Source: JBBQED01 sp038320345 (lineage in GTDB: Bacteria > Bacteroidota > Bacteroidia > AKYH767-A > OLB10). From it: 64,000 bases of DNA. The stretch lies in assembly GCA_038320345.1 (NCBI GenBank), contig JBBQED010000001.1:300553-364552 (forward strand). The letters are read 5' to 3'. The position numbers and the translations under genes are program-made. Below the pieces are notes generated by a model, which was given only the letters and a program-made list of their open reading frames with translations, was not told the DNA's origin and made no database searches. Below are positions 24,363 to 33,977 of this stretch, piece after piece; position 1 is the stretch's first letter; each line of letters starts with the position of its first letter.

Positions 24363-25469
24363 ATGAATCAATTCATCGCATTTGTTAAAAAGGAATGGTA
24401 TCATATTTTGCGTGATCCTCGAACACTATTCATTCTTTTTGGGATGCCAATAGTGCAAATTGTGATTTTTGGATTTGCATTAACTAATGAAGTGAAGAAT
24501 TCAAAATTTGCAGTGTTGGATAATGCCAAGGACGAAGCAAGTCTTATCATTACGGAGAGAATAGCTGCAAGTAATTACTTCGATCTATCGGCGAATTTAC
24601 ACTCACAAAAGGAAATTGAAAGTATTTTTAAAGAAGGACTAGTAAAAGTGGTTATTATTTTTCCTCCAAAATTTAGAGAGACCCTTTTCCGTACCAATGC
24701 GGCATCAATACAAATTGTCACGGATGCTTCAGATCCGAATACCGCAACAACGCTCAGTAATTATGCAAGCGCCATTCTGTTAGACTATCAGAAAGAAATC
24801 AATAAAGGGAGAGAAACCCCTTTTACGATTAATGTAGAATCTGGAATGCTTTACAATCCTCAACTAAAAGGAGCATTTAATTTTGTCCCCGGAGTGATGG
24901 CGATGGTTCTCATGCTCGTTTGTACACTCATGACCTCCATTGCGATTGTGAGAGAGAAAGAATTAGGAACGATGGAAATTTTGTTGGTTTCACCACTTCG
25001 TCCGATTTTGGTGATTCTGGCAAAAACAGTTCCTTACTTATTTTTATCCATGATCAATATTGCGAGTATTTTATTACTTAGTTATTTTGTACTCGATTTA
25101 CCTATTCAAGGTAGTTTACTATTGCTAGTTGCATTGAGTATCTTGTTTATTATAACTACTTTGTCATTGGGGTTATTGATTTCATCTATCACCAGCAGCC
25201 AGCAAACGGCCATGTTAATTTCTTTGATGGGAATGTTTCTGCCCACTATTATGCTTAGCGGATTTTTGTTTCCAATAGAAAATATGCCCATTCCGATGCA
25301 AGTTATTTCTAATCTAGTTCCCGCGAAGTGGTATTTCTATATTGTAAAAGCACTGATGATAAAAGGGCTGGGCATTACCGCTATTTGGAAAGAAACGTTA
25401 ATTCTTACGGGGATGACTTTATTCCTGTTAACGTTAAGTATTAGAAAGTTCAATATTCGTTTAAGCTAA
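24363..25469 (+). CDS. ABC-2 type permease (YbhS/YhhJ-like)
   Basis: A 368-residue ABC-2 permease. An N-terminal helix follows MNQFIAFVKKEWYHILRDPRTLF, a motif typical of YhhJ/YbhS/YbhR proteins. A large periplasmic domain (~50-170) precedes five helices (~175-360) with MTSIAIVREKELGTMEILLVSPL, the conserved coupling loop with the EKE..T.E pattern. It should pair with the next gene product as a heterodimeric channel in the inner membrane. Confidence 0.94.
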   Translation: MNQFIAFVKKEWYHILRDPRTLFILFGMPIVQIVIFGFALTNEVKNSKFAVLDNAKDEASLIITERIAASNYFDLSANLHSQKEIESIFKEGLVKVVIIFPPKFRETLFRTNAASIQIVTDASDPNTATTLSNYASAILLDYQKEINKGRETPFTINVESGMLYNPQLKGAFNFVPGVMAMVLMLVCTLMTSIAIVREKELGTMEILLVSPLRPILVILAKTVPYLFLSMINIASILLLSYFVLDLPIQGSLLLLVALSILFIITTLSLGLLISSITSSQQTAMLISLMGMFLPTIMLSGFLFPIENMPIPMQVISNLVPAKWYFYIVKALMIKGLGITAIWKETLILTGMTLFLLTLSIRKFNIRLS

Positions 25470-25478
25470 AATTTATCT

Positions 25479-26597
25479 GTGAGAACACTACGATTTTTAC
25501 TTCAGAAAGAATTTCGCCAAATTTTTCGCGATCCTAGTATTCTACGAATGATTTTTATTATGCCGGTTATTCAATTGGTTTTATTACCGCTTGCTGCCGA
25601 TTATGAAATCAAGAATATCCGACTGGCTATTATTGATCATGATCACTCGACGTACAGCAGAGAAATGAGTAGAAAAATTACGGCTTCTGGTTATTTTATT
25701 CTCAACGGTTTTGGTGAACGATATAGCGATGCGATGGAACTTATAGAAGACGATAAGGTGGATCTCATTATGGAAATTCCTGCTCACTTTGAGCGTGATT
25801 TGGTACGCGAAGATAAAGCAGCCTTGTTGTTATCGGTAAATGCAATCAATGGAGTAAGAGCTAATTTGGGTTCCGCCTATTTGAATACCATCTTAAGAGA
25901 TTATAATAAAGAAGTCAGAGAGAAATGGATACAACTACCAAGGGTTAATGAAATCCCGCAGATAAGCATCATTACCAACAATTGGTATAATCCGCATATG
26001 AATTATAAAATTTTTATGGTTCCTGGTATTTTGGTAGTATTATTAACGATGGTTGGGTCTTTCATGACGGCTTTAAATATTGTAAAGGAAAAAGAAATCG
26101 GAACAATCGAACAGATTAATGTTACACCTATTAAGAAGTATGAATTTATCTTGGGCAAACTAATTCCGTTCTGGATTCTGGGGATGATTGTATTAACCTT
26201 AGGATTGATCATTGCTAGAGTTGCGTACGGAATTATACCACTAGGAAATGTGGGATTGATCTATTTGTTTGCAGGATGTTTTCTACTGGCGGTGCTCGGA
26301 CTTGGATTGTTGGTTTCTACCTATTCTCAAACGCAGCAACAGGCGATGTTAATTGCATTTTTCCTCCTAATGATTTTCATACTGATGAGTGGATTGTATA
26401 CTTCCATCGATAGTATGCCACCTTGGGCGCAAATAGTCACTTACTTTAATCCGGTTCGTTATTTTATTGAAGTGATGCGAATGATTGTGATGAAAGGAAG
26501 TACCTTAGTGAATATATTACCACAACTGATTACTATTCTGTTTTTTGCAGTGGTGCTAAACTCTTGGGCGGTCATTAATTATCGGAAACGCAGTTAA
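25479..26597 (+). CDS. ABC-2 type permease (YbhR-like), GTG start
   Basis: A 372-residue permease with the same plan as the preceding one: N-terminal FLLQKEFRQIFRDPSILRM, an extracytoplasmic domain (~45-170), then five helices with ALNIVKEKEIGTIEQINVTPI (~205). The start is GTG at 25479, 9 bases after the preceding stop. It completes the TolC-adaptor-ATPase-ATPase-permease-permease set. The likely role is drug or lipid efflux; the substrate cannot be told from sequence. Confidence 0.94.
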   Translation: MRTLRFLLQKEFRQIFRDPSILRMIFIMPVIQLVLLPLAADYEIKNIRLAIIDHDHSTYSREMSRKITASGYFILNGFGERYSDAMELIEDDKVDLIMEIPAHFERDLVREDKAALLLSVNAINGVRANLGSAYLNTILRDYNKEVREKWIQLPRVNEIPQISIITNNWYNPHMNYKIFMVPGILVVLLTMVGSFMTALNIVKEKEIGTIEQINVTPIKKYEFILGKLIPFWILGMIVLTLGLIIARVAYGIIPLGNVGLIYLFAGCFLLAVLGLGLLVSTYSQTQQQAMLIAFFLLMIFILMSGLYTSIDSMPPWAQIVTYFNPVRYFIEVMRMIVMKGSTLVNILPQLITILFFAVVLNSWAVINYRKRS

Positions 26598-26698
26598 CTA
26601 CTAGCGGGAATTGATTTGTTATAGTTTAATAATTAAATTATGAACAGAACTATTTTTGAGGAGGTCAACTGATATATTAATTGGTTAATTTTGTTAGG

Positions 26699-28108
26699 AT
26701 GTTCACACAGGAATCCGGATCAGCATTAACCCTTAGCGGATTGGCAAGAATGATTGCTGGTGTTTTTCAAAGAACGTTTTCTGGTGAACGATTTTGGGTA
26801 ATTGCAGAGGTGATCTCGCTTAAAGTTAGTAGAGGTCATTGTTATTTACAATTAGCAGAAAAAGACCAAAACACAGTCACTCCAAAAGCTGAATTCCGCG
26901 GTATTATTTGGGGTGAGACTTTTGAACGATTAAATGCTTTCTTTTTGGAATCGACAGGATCTGTTCTAAAAGAAAACATACAAATTTTATGTAGTGTGGA
27001 AGTTCAGTTTCATGAACGATATGGATTAAGCTTGATTGTACATGATCTTGATCCCGCATTTACTTTAGGCCAACTCGAGCTTGAGCGTAAACGAACCATT
27101 GAACGATTGAAAAAAGAGGGAATTTATCATCTAAATAAAGAGAAGATTCTTCCTAAAGTTATTCAGAAGATTGCTGTAATTTCCGCTCTTGATTCCAAAG
27201 GATTCGAGGATTTCATTACTCGCTTGACCGATAATATTTACGGATATACTTTTGATGTTAAATTGTATCCTTCATTATTGCAGGGAGACCTTGCAGCTGG
27301 AGAAATTATAACCCGATTAATTGCTATTTATGAAGAACAGATTATCCGGCAAGCCGATGTCGTGGTAATTGTTCGAGGAGGAGGAGGAGCTTCAAGTTTG
27401 GAATGTTTTAATGATTTTCAGTTGGCAAGAGCTGTTGCTCGATTTCCTTTACCTGTGCTTACTGGTATCGGACATACTTCTAACCGAAGCGTAGTTGATG
27501 AAGTTGCATTTAATGATTTACTAACCCCTACGGATGTAGCTGGGTATATTGTAAATAGAGTGGCTGTTTTCGAAGGAGAAATCAATGCTGTTTATGAGCA
27601 GATCAACGAAATTGCTTTAAATTATCTTAATGAAGAATCCGATTATTTTGAAAATGCTGGTCAGCAACTTGCTGATTATACTAGACAAGTTCTAACAGAT
27701 GAAAATAAATTTGCTGAACAATTACTATTACAAATTAGATACTTGTGTGCTCAACTGTTGCAACAAAGTTCTACCTCATTGGATCAAACAATACAGCGGT
27801 TAGGGATTAATTTGAAATATCACACCGATACTCAGAAAAAGGAACTTATAGTGGCAAGCCAAGCGGTTTCAAGGGTATTCGGCCAGCAACTCCAACAGCA
27901 AGAATTATCTTTGCAACATTTAGAGGAACGCATTCAGATACTGGACCCACAGCGTGTTTTGAAACGCGGATACAGTTACACACTCCGCAATGGGAAGGTC
28001 TTAAAAAGTATTCAGGATGTAGCGGAAAATGATATCGTGGAAACAGTATTAGCGGATGGGAATTTTATTAGCACTATTAAAAGCAAAGTAAATGGCAGAG
28101 AAATTTAG
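26699..28108 (+). CDS. xseA: Exodeoxyribonuclease VII large subunit
   Basis: About 469 residues. An N-terminal OB-fold (~15-115) includes ERFWVIAEVISLKVSRGHCYLQL, followed by the catalytic core with IAVISALDSKGFEDF (~160), the glycine-rich VVIVRGGGGASSLECFND (~225) and LTGIGHTSNRSVVDEVA (~260), then a long coiled-coil region (~285-420). With the small subunit it degrades single-stranded DNA. I chose the ATG at 26699; a TTG at 26681 keeps the frame but overlaps an operator-like half-site. The downstream xseB overlaps by 17 bases. Confidence 0.94.
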   Translation: MFTQESGSALTLSGLARMIAGVFQRTFSGERFWVIAEVISLKVSRGHCYLQLAEKDQNTVTPKAEFRGIIWGETFERLNAFFLESTGSVLKENIQILCSVEVQFHERYGLSLIVHDLDPAFTLGQLELERKRTIERLKKEGIYHLNKEKILPKVIQKIAVISALDSKGFEDFITRLTDNIYGYTFDVKLYPSLLQGDLAAGEIITRLIAIYEEQIIRQADVVVIVRGGGGASSLECFNDFQLARAVARFPLPVLTGIGHTSNRSVVDEVAFNDLLTPTDVAGYIVNRVAVFEGEINAVYEQINEIALNYLNEESDYFENAGQQLADYTRQVLTDENKFAEQLLLQIRYLCAQLLQQSSTSLDQTIQRLGINLKYHTDTQKKELIVASQAVSRVFGQQLQQQELSLQHLEERIQILDPQRVLKRGYSYTLRNGKVLKSIQDVAENDIVETVLADGNFISTIKSKVNGREI

Positions 28109-28295
28109 TTACGAAAAAGCAAAGGAAGAACTTGAAGAAATTCTTGAGGAGTTGGAACGTGGTGAAGCGGGTATTGATACACTTGCCAAGCTAGTAAAGA
28201 GAGCCAGTGAGCTTATCCGACTGTGCCGTGAAAAGCTAAAAACGACGGATTCAGAGATTCAGAAAATTTTAAAGGATTCCGAAAAAGGGGAGTAA
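28092..28295 (+). CDS. xseB: Exodeoxyribonuclease VII small subunit
   Basis: A 67-residue helical protein with the XseB pattern SYEKAKEELEEILEELERGE and LVKRASELIRLCREKLK. It binds the large subunit's coiled coil. The length is normal (60-80). It overlaps the xseA end by 17 bases, and its stop codon lies within the terminator stem that follows. Confidence 0.92.
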   Translation: MAEKFSYEKAKEELEEILEELERGEAGIDTLAKLVKRASELIRLCREKLKTTDSEIQKILKDSEKGE

Positions 28296-28321
28296 GAAAA
28301 CTACCTACTCCCCTTTCTGTT
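28284..28321. terminator. Bidirectional terminator
   Basis: An 11-bp perfect stem AAAGGGGAGTA/TACTCCCCTTT with an 11-base loop between convergent xseB and the META-domain gene. T-rich tracts follow on either strand. Confidence 0.85.
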
Positions 28322-28322
28322 T

Positions 28323-28775
28323 TTATAGATAAACGGCATCTAATTTTGCCAATAGGGTGTCATCTTGAAATAGGAAGAGATATTCTTTATCTACTCCTCC
28401 CTCTCTTTTCTTCTTTAGTTCATATCGATTGGTTTTATCAAGCACCTGAAAAAAATCATTCTCCATTACCATTCCTTCACATGCCATTTTCGTCGACATC
28501 ATGGATTGAATCTTGATCATCTGTTCTTGAGCAGTATACATTCCATTCATTTTATTACATCCACCATCTCCACTAAAAGTATTATCACCCATATTAAAAG
28601 TGATTACTAATTCTTTTCCTCCTGGATTGATAGTAACCGGTTTACCGTTTAACTCACGACAAGTCCACCTACGGTTTTCTAATTGAGTATTTCGTCCAAA
28701 AGGTTCTTTTTGACGCGGTTTACAGGAGCTGATAATCACAAGCGCTATGAGTATAATAAGCAATTTGTTATTCAT
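28323..28775 (-). CDS. META domain (HslJ-like) lipoprotein
   Basis: A 150-residue lipoprotein with lipobox ISSC (Cys ~18). The mature part matches the META/HslJ fold: NRRWTCRELNGKPV (~34), FSGDGGCNKMNGMYT (~67) and MMSTKMACEGM (~92), the usual S/T-x-K-x-A-C motif. HslJ is linked to heat-induced novobiocin resistance in E. coli, but the biochemical role of these proteins is unknown. It is a single-gene unit. Confidence 0.88.
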   Translation of the reverse strand: MNNKLLIILIALVIISSCKPRQKEPFGRNTQLENRRWTCRELNGKPVTINPGGKELVITFNMGDNTFSGDGGCNKMNGMYTAQEQMIKIQSMMSTKMACEGMVMENDFFQVLDKTNRYELKKKREGGVDKEYLFLFQDDTLLAKLDAVYL

Positions 28776-29073
28776 ATGGTATTTCGTTTTTCAAAATTTT
28801 ATCTACTAGCTAAAAGAAGAGCTTTATTGGATTTCATAAGTGGCTACTTTTTTACAAAGGTCGGGATTAATTAAGTAAAGTGAAATGCTTGACCCTGAAA
28901 TCTTAACGGTAGTTGATGAGGAATTTGGCATGAAAAGATGCTCAGATTTTACTTTAAAATATCTGTAAAAAGTATTTCCCTGAGTAACAACTTAATCATT
29001 TGAGTGTTATCTTAGCATGACCAATCCGATTGCTTACGTAAACAGCATTGGGGGTATAACCAACGAAATAAAG

Positions 29074-29508
29074 ATGTTAGAGAACCTTATCAACCTGGTA
29101 AAAGAACATGCAGGGGACGCCATTGTAAATAATCCCGCTATTCCTAATGAGCACAATGATGCTGCGATTACAACTACTGCTACGGGAATCTTTGATGGTT
29201 TGAAAGAACAAATCACAGCTGGAAACCTGAGCGATATAACAGGTTTGTTTAGTGGAGGTGCAGGGGCAGGAAATCCTGTGGTTGGACATATTTCAAGTCA
29301 GGTAAGTCAGCAGTTAATGCACAAGTTTAATCTTGATGCAGGAACTGCAAGTACTATTGTTTCCGGATTAATTCCAACCGTGATGAGCCAGCTAGCAAAA
29401 AAGACAAGCGATCCCCATGATAAATCTTTTGAGATGAATGATATCATGTCGGCACTTGGTGGAGAGGGCAATATCATGGATAAGGTAAAGGGTTTATTCA
29501 GTTTATAA
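29074..29508 (+). CDS. DUF937-like conserved hypothetical protein
   Basis: About 144 residues. The start MLENLINLVKEHAGDAI, followed by NNPAIPNEHNDAAI, matches a widespread small Bacteroidota protein family related to DUF937/YidB. A glycine/alanine-rich middle (LFSGGAGAGNPVVG) and SGLIPTVMSQLAKK follow. No signal peptide is seen. The frame is open to an ATG at 29017, but that codon sits next to a TATCTTAG -7-like box (29008-29015) and would probably precede transcription, so I prefer 29074. Function unknown. Confidence 0.75.
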   Translation: MLENLINLVKEHAGDAIVNNPAIPNEHNDAAITTTATGIFDGLKEQITAGNLSDITGLFSGGAGAGNPVVGHISSQVSQQLMHKFNLDAGTASTIVSGLIPTVMSQLAKKTSDPHDKSFEMNDIMSALGGEGNIMDKVKGLFSL

Positions 29509-29879
29509 ACCCCCTTCCAGGGCGAAAGCTCTGTCTATATATGTTTAAAGTGCCGGTTTTGCCGGCACTTTTTTTATGATTAGAGTAGTCGATTATGAAA
29601 TGGAAAATGAATCTCTTTCTTAAATTCTGAGCACCATTCGCACTTAAAAACAGAATCTGACCTTTTCACAAAACATCCCAAACTTGATCTGATTATATAA
29701 CCGAATAGCAGGAATAAACTATTTGATGAAAAGATTGTTTTATGACTGTTTTACGGGCCTTCCTAATATCTATCACTTCCTGAATTGAAAAAAACGGAAC
29801 TAAATCCCGAAATCTTTGATTAATTTTGTGAAAGTTAGTAAGAGGCAGCGAGATTTATAATGCCGACAAGAATAAAAAA
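29509..29879 (+). other. 371-base intergenic region
   Basis: It contains the terminator of the DUF937-like gene (29547-29576) and a TAATTTTG -7 box (29821-29828) before the carotenoid hydroxylase gene. I see nothing else in it. Confidence 0.5.
29547..29576 (+). terminator. Rho-independent terminator
   Basis: A 10-bp perfect stem AAAGTGCCGG/CCGGCACTTT with a 5-base loop is followed by a T-run. Confidence 0.9.
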
Positions 29880-30356
29880 ATGGGAATTCTGATCAATATC
29901 TTTACAGTAATTGCAACATTTTTTATGATGGAGTTTGTTGCTTGGTTTACGCATAAATATGTGATGCATGGATTACTTTGGGTGCTTCATAAAGATCACC
30001 ACCAAACAGAGCCTGGATTTTTTGAAAAGAACGATGCCTTCTTTTTGATTTTTGCAATTCCGAGTATGACCCTTATTTTCCTTGGAGTTATGAACGGCAA
30101 TGATATTCGTTTATTTATTGGTGTAGGAATCGCTATTTATGGTTTTGCTTATTTTACTGTTCACGATATCTTTATCCATCAGCGTTTTAAAATATTCCGC
30201 CGGACCAATAATATCTACATGCGAGCGATTCGTAAAGCACATAAGGTACATCATAAGCATCTCGGAAAAGAAGAAGGAGAATGTTTCGGAATGTTGCTCG
30301 TACCGATGAAATACTATCGTGAAGCACTTGCCTCCATCGAATTAAATGAACGGTAA
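29880..30356 (+). CDS. crtZ: Beta-carotene hydroxylase (CrtZ-like)
   Basis: A 158-residue membrane di-iron hydroxylase. The four histidine clusters of CrtZ-type carotenoid hydroxylases are present: HKYVMHG (~22), HKDHHQ (~38), HDIFIH (~99) and HKVHHKH (~120), between hydrophobic helices. CrtZ converts beta-carotene to zeaxanthin. No other carotenoid gene is in the window, so it would work with genes elsewhere. The fatty-acid hydroxylase superfamily as a whole shares the fold, but the short length and His spacing favour CrtZ. Confidence 0.87.
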   Translation: MGILINIFTVIATFFMMEFVAWFTHKYVMHGLLWVLHKDHHQTEPGFFEKNDAFFLIFAIPSMTLIFLGVMNGNDIRLFIGVGIAIYGFAYFTVHDIFIHQRFKIFRRTNNIYMRAIRKAHKVHHKHLGKEEGECFGMLLVPMKYYREALASIELNER

Positions 30357-30373
30357 TCCTTGAACGTTAGTTA

Positions 30374-31297
30374 CTATTTTTCATCTTGCTTTTGAAGTTG
30401 GAGTTTTTCTGCTCTCGCCTTCATCATTCCACGGTTTACAAAATAAACTCCTGTTAAGGTGACCGCCATTGCCCATATAGAACGCTGGCTTACGGGCTCA
30501 CTCAAAAACATCCATCCTAAAGATAAAGCTACAATAGGATTAACATAAGCGTACACTGATACCATTGTGGCTGGGAGGTGATGCAAGGCATAAAGGAAAA
30601 AACTATAACCCAACACTGAACCTGCAATAATCAGGTACACCATCGACCACCATCCATCCGGATTCGTATTTAGTTGAGGCACTTCTCCTCCCAATACTCC
30701 CACAATAGTGGTAATGGTTCCGCAACAAAGCATCTGCAAGCCACCGGTCAGTACAGGATTAATGGTAACTGGATATTTTTTCAGATAGACAGAACCGAAG
30801 GCTCCATTAATCACACCCAAAATAAGTAATATAAATCCGCCGAGATAGAGTGCATTATCCAATTGATAAAGCTGTTCGTAAAAGATCATCCATTGTCCAG
30901 CGAAGCCGATCAAGATACCTAGAATAGCCATGAGTGGAGTCTTCTCGATTGGATTCCAGAGACGGGTTATCACGACAATCCAGAGGGGAAAGGCGGTATT
31001 CACCAAGGCAGCTACTCCACTAGGAACGGATAATTCAGCTAGACAAAGGAATAAATTACCACCGATAAAAATAAAGGAACCGCTGATGATTAATCTTATC
31101 AGTTCTCTTTTTGAAGGCCATTGAACATTTTTCTGAAACAAATACCAGAGCACAATTAAACCGCCTGCAATTACGAAACGAATTCCAGAGAAGAGAAAAG
31201 TAGGAAAACTTTGCACTCCAATTTTGATGGCGAAATAGGTGGTGCCCCATAAAATACAGAGTGCAGCTAATGCACCAAATGGTTTCCAGTTTTGCAC
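30374..31297 (-). CDS. EamA/DMT-family transporter
   Basis: A 307-residue exporter with ten predicted helices in two EamA repeats. CILWGTTYFAIKIGVQSFPTF starts the first repeat and the second includes VYLIIAGSVLGYSFFLYALHHLPATMVSVYAYVNPIVA (~220), the most conserved part of the family. Substrates in this family include amino acids and metabolites. The start is GTG; a TATCTTAG box ends 4 bases before it. It lies 27 bases after the stop of the LolC/E-like gene. Confidence 0.9.
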   Translation of the reverse strand: MQNWKPFGALAALCILWGTTYFAIKIGVQSFPTFLFSGIRFVIAGGLIVLWYLFQKNVQWPSKRELIRLIISGSFIFIGGNLFLCLAELSVPSGVAALVNTAFPLWIVVITRLWNPIEKTPLMAILGILIGFAGQWMIFYEQLYQLDNALYLGGFILLILGVINGAFGSVYLKKYPVTINPVLTGGLQMLCCGTITTIVGVLGGEVPQLNTNPDGWWSMVYLIIAGSVLGYSFFLYALHHLPATMVSVYAYVNPIVALSLGWMFLSEPVSQRSIWAMAVTLTGVYFVNRGMMKARAEKLQLQKQDEK

Positions 31298-31301
31298 GTT
31301 G

Positions 31302-31309
31302 CTAAGATA
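31302..31309 (-). promoter_or_regulatory. -7-like box abutting the EamA start
   Basis: Minus-strand TATCTTAG (one mismatch to TAnnTTTG) ends 4 bases before the GTG start, consistent with leaderless transcription. Confidence 0.3.
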
Positions 31310-31324
31310 GGAAAGGTTTTAGGC

Positions 31325-32563
31325 TCATAATAAATTCGCAGGAACTTGTCGCCTCACGATCTGCCGCGAAGTATACCATGCTGCTGAGAAACCAATTATC
31401 AGTACAATTGTCAAAACCAGTAAGAAATCCTGAGCCTGCATATCTACTGGATACGCTTCTGTAAGAAAGGCACCGCTGTTTTGCAGGGTGATTATCCCGA
31501 ACTGCTGCTGAATTCCACAGATCAACGCCCCAATTATCATCCCGCTTAGTGCTCCTCCAAGAGAAATAAATAAACCTTCCAACAAAAAAATCTTTTGAAT
31601 CAAGTGTAAGTTAGCTCCCATGTTCATCAACATATTGATATCATTTCTTTTATCGATAATCAAGATCGTTAATGTTCCAAAAACATTAAAGGTGGCGATC
31701 AATAAAATGAATCCTAGAATAAGATAAACACCTGCTTTTTCAGAACGAAGAATTTTATAAAGGAACTCATGTTGTTCCAGTCGGTCGCTTACTTTGAACT
31801 TTGTTCCTGTAAGTTTTGCAATCAACATTTTCATTTCTCCTGCATCAGCATCGCTACTTAATTTTATTTCCAATGACGATACTTTACCTGCTGATCCTGT
31901 TATGCTTTCTGCAAAGGATAAAGGAACGATTACATATTTGCTGTCGAAATCCTGTTGTATAGAAAACACACCTGCAGGAGTGATATTTTCTTGTACGAAT
32001 GCTGATGAAGGATCTAACATTGCTACAGAAGGATCCATTCCTTTCTGAGGCATATATACCGCAACTTTATGAATAGGATCATTCAGTTGCAACCCTAATG
32101 AATATGCAATTTGTCCTCCGAGTAACATATAACTCACTGAATCTTTTTCTAACATCAACTTCCCATCCAGCATTTTATCTTTCAGCGAACTAGTTTTAAA
32201 AAATTCAGGGCTTACACCTTTTACAGTAGCGATATATTGTCGGTCGCGATAACGTAGTAAGGCATTTTCTTCGAGACAATACGTTACCGATTCAACACCT
32301 TTAATTTTCTGTATTAATGTAAGCGAAGCGGCTTCGGGTTGAAAAGTTTTTGAGGCAACGGCTGTAATTCTGATGTCGGGATCAAAACTATTATAGAGGG
32401 ATAGTACCAGATTTCCGAATCCATTAAAAACAGAAAGCACAATAATGAGTCCCATCGAACCTACTCCCACACCCACTACACTCACCAAGCTGATGATGTT
32501 AATGATGTTATGAGACTTCTTTGCGACTAAATACCGACGCGCTATGCTCCAGGCTAAACTCAT
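31325..32563 (-). CDS. FtsX-like ABC permease (LolC/LolE-like)
   Basis: A 412-residue MacB/FtsX-type permease. An N-terminal helix in NIINIISLVSVVGVGVGSMGLIIVLSVFNGF is the LolC/E signature, followed by a periplasmic domain (~50-265) and three helices (~270-395, including the MLMNMGANLHLIQKIFLLEG coupling region). Members extract lipoproteins from the inner membrane for LolA, driven by LolD. The gene follows a methyltransferase on the same strand; no lolD is in the window. Confidence 0.9.
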   Translation of the reverse strand: MSLAWSIARRYLVAKKSHNIINIISLVSVVGVGVGSMGLIIVLSVFNGFGNLVLSLYNSFDPDIRITAVASKTFQPEAASLTLIQKIKGVESVTYCLEENALLRYRDRQYIATVKGVSPEFFKTSSLKDKMLDGKLMLEKDSVSYMLLGGQIAYSLGLQLNDPIHKVAVYMPQKGMDPSVAMLDPSSAFVQENITPAGVFSIQQDFDSKYVIVPLSFAESITGSAGKVSSLEIKLSSDADAGEMKMLIAKLTGTKFKVSDRLEQHEFLYKILRSEKAGVYLILGFILLIATFNVFGTLTILIIDKRNDINMLMNMGANLHLIQKIFLLEGLFISLGGALSGMIIGALICGIQQQFGIITLQNSGAFLTEAYPVDMQAQDFLLVLTIVLIIGFSAAWYTSRQIVRRQVPANLL

Positions 32564-32648
32564 GTTTACAGATTCCCAGATTCAATTTCAGGAATTCATT
32601 CTTATTTAGGGAAATTACAAAACGAAAGTAATCTTTTCAACCTAAAAG

Positions 32649-33458
32649 TTATTTCCAAGCTTTCACTACCAATCCCGTTCCTGTGGGATGCTTCATCGAA
32701 ACATCTAACCAGTTTAGTAGATAAGCAATTGGATAGGTTATGATGTAATAGAAGGGTAACAGAATAAAAAACAGTTTGCTTGATCCTAATGCAAGTATAG
32801 GATACTTCATCGAAAGTCTCCAGGAAATTTTACCCGGCGCACCATACTGATATCCGGCATCTATTTTAGTAAATCCTACAGACTTTAGCTTATCCTGAAT
32901 CTCTCCGATATTATAGCCATCACGAACATGTTCTTCGATAAAAGAAGTTTGATCATCACCATGCACATCGGAACCACCTTGATCACTTGGAGTAGAAATC
33001 AAGAGCATTCCTCCTGGTTTCAGCGAAGCATAAAAATTCTTGAAAACTAAAACATCTTCTAAGATATGTTCCATTACATCAACGGAAATAATTAGATCGT
33101 AAGTGTTTGGTTTTTGATAGATGGTAAGATCACCGACTTCAAAATTTACATGACTTTTTGCGCCCACCGAAGAAAAAAATTCATTACAATCTGCAACTTG
33201 TTCCTCTTTAACATCTAATGCAAGAATCTGACAATCGGGATTTCGTTTCCATAACCAGTAACTATGTTGACCATAACCGGCACCAGCATCTAAAATCTGT
33301 GCTTTCGCAGGAGCTGTTTTTCTCCATGTGCGAAGTGCTTTGTGAACATGCCATGCACGAAGTAGGAGTAAATCAAGAAGATTGTAAAAGGCTTTCCGTA
33401 AAAAAGGATTTTTATTAAATATATTCCCCAGACTACGTTTTATTGGATCGTACTGCAT
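32649..33458 (-). CDS. Class I SAM-dependent methyltransferase
   Basis: A 269-residue methyltransferase. Motif I is AQILDAGAGYGQHSYWL (~52) and motif IV is YDLIISVDVMEHI (~120), with LKPGGMLLISTPS afterwards. The C-terminal third has a hydrophobic stretch (LFFILLPFYYIITYPIAYLLNW, ~225), suggesting membrane association, so the substrate may be a lipid or quinone-like molecule. It sits between rbfA and the LolC/E-like gene, all on the minus strand. Confidence 0.88.
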   Translation of the reverse strand: MQYDPIKRSLGNIFNKNPFLRKAFYNLLDLLLLRAWHVHKALRTWRKTAPAKAQILDAGAGYGQHSYWLWKRNPDCQILALDVKEEQVADCNEFFSSVGAKSHVNFEVGDLTIYQKPNTYDLIISVDVMEHILEDVLVFKNFYASLKPGGMLLISTPSDQGGSDVHGDDQTSFIEEHVRDGYNIGEIQDKLKSVGFTKIDAGYQYGAPGKISWRLSMKYPILALGSSKLFFILLPFYYIITYPIAYLLNWLDVSMKHPTGTGLVVKAWK

Positions 33459-33597
33459 TGCTTACTTCGGTTACGAATTTGCGCGAAGATACAAAGGTTT
33501 CAGGCATTGCCTAAACTGCAGGAAGAGAAGGGTTTTTCAGAGGGAAAATAAGCCCGAAAGACAATTGTGTTAGGTGGTTTTCAGGTGAAAGGGCAGA

Positions 33598-33972
33598 TTA
33601 TTCTGCTGAAGGCTCTTCCTTAGGTGGAATATGCAGATTTTTGAATAGATTCTCAATTTTATCTACATAATCGAGCGTGTCATCCAGAAAAAACTCCAGA
33701 TTCGGGATGATACGGGCCTGTTTTCCAATTCTCAAACCTAGTTGATGACGGATTTCGGTATGATGTTTTTTAAGTGCCTTGATAATTTCAAGTGGCTTTT
33801 CCGCCTTAAAAACACTGATTTGCACTCTCGCTAATGCCAGATCAGGAGTGATTTTCGCACTGGTTACCGTCACAAACTGATTGCCATACCAGTCCTTTCC
33901 ATCCCTCAAAAAGAGATCGCCTAATTCTTTCTGAATCAATTTGGCGTACTTCTGTTGTCTTACTGAATCCAT
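33598..33972 (-). CDS. rbfA: Ribosome-binding factor A
   Basis: A 124-residue KH-fold protein that assists 16S rRNA maturation in the small subunit. The start SVRQQKYAKLIQKELGDLFLR and the central VTSAKITPDLALARVQISVF are RbfA motifs, followed by IRHQLGLRIGKQARIIPNLEFFLDDTLDYVDKIENL. The normal length is 110-130. A minus-strand -7 box TACCTTTG ends only 5 bases before the ATG, so the transcript is probably leaderless. Confidence 0.95.
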   Translation of the reverse strand: MDSVRQQKYAKLIQKELGDLFLRDGKDWYGNQFVTVTSAKITPDLALARVQISVFKAEKPLEIIKALKKHHTEIRHQLGLRIGKQARIIPNLEFFLDDTLDYVDKIENLFKNLHIPPKEEPSAE

Positions 33973-33977
33973 TGATG

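Noticed and set aside
20416..26597. Efflux operon as self-resistance for the NRPS-PKS product
   Set aside because: It lies 13 kb away, has its own TetR control and is a common drug-pump type; proximity alone does not support a link.
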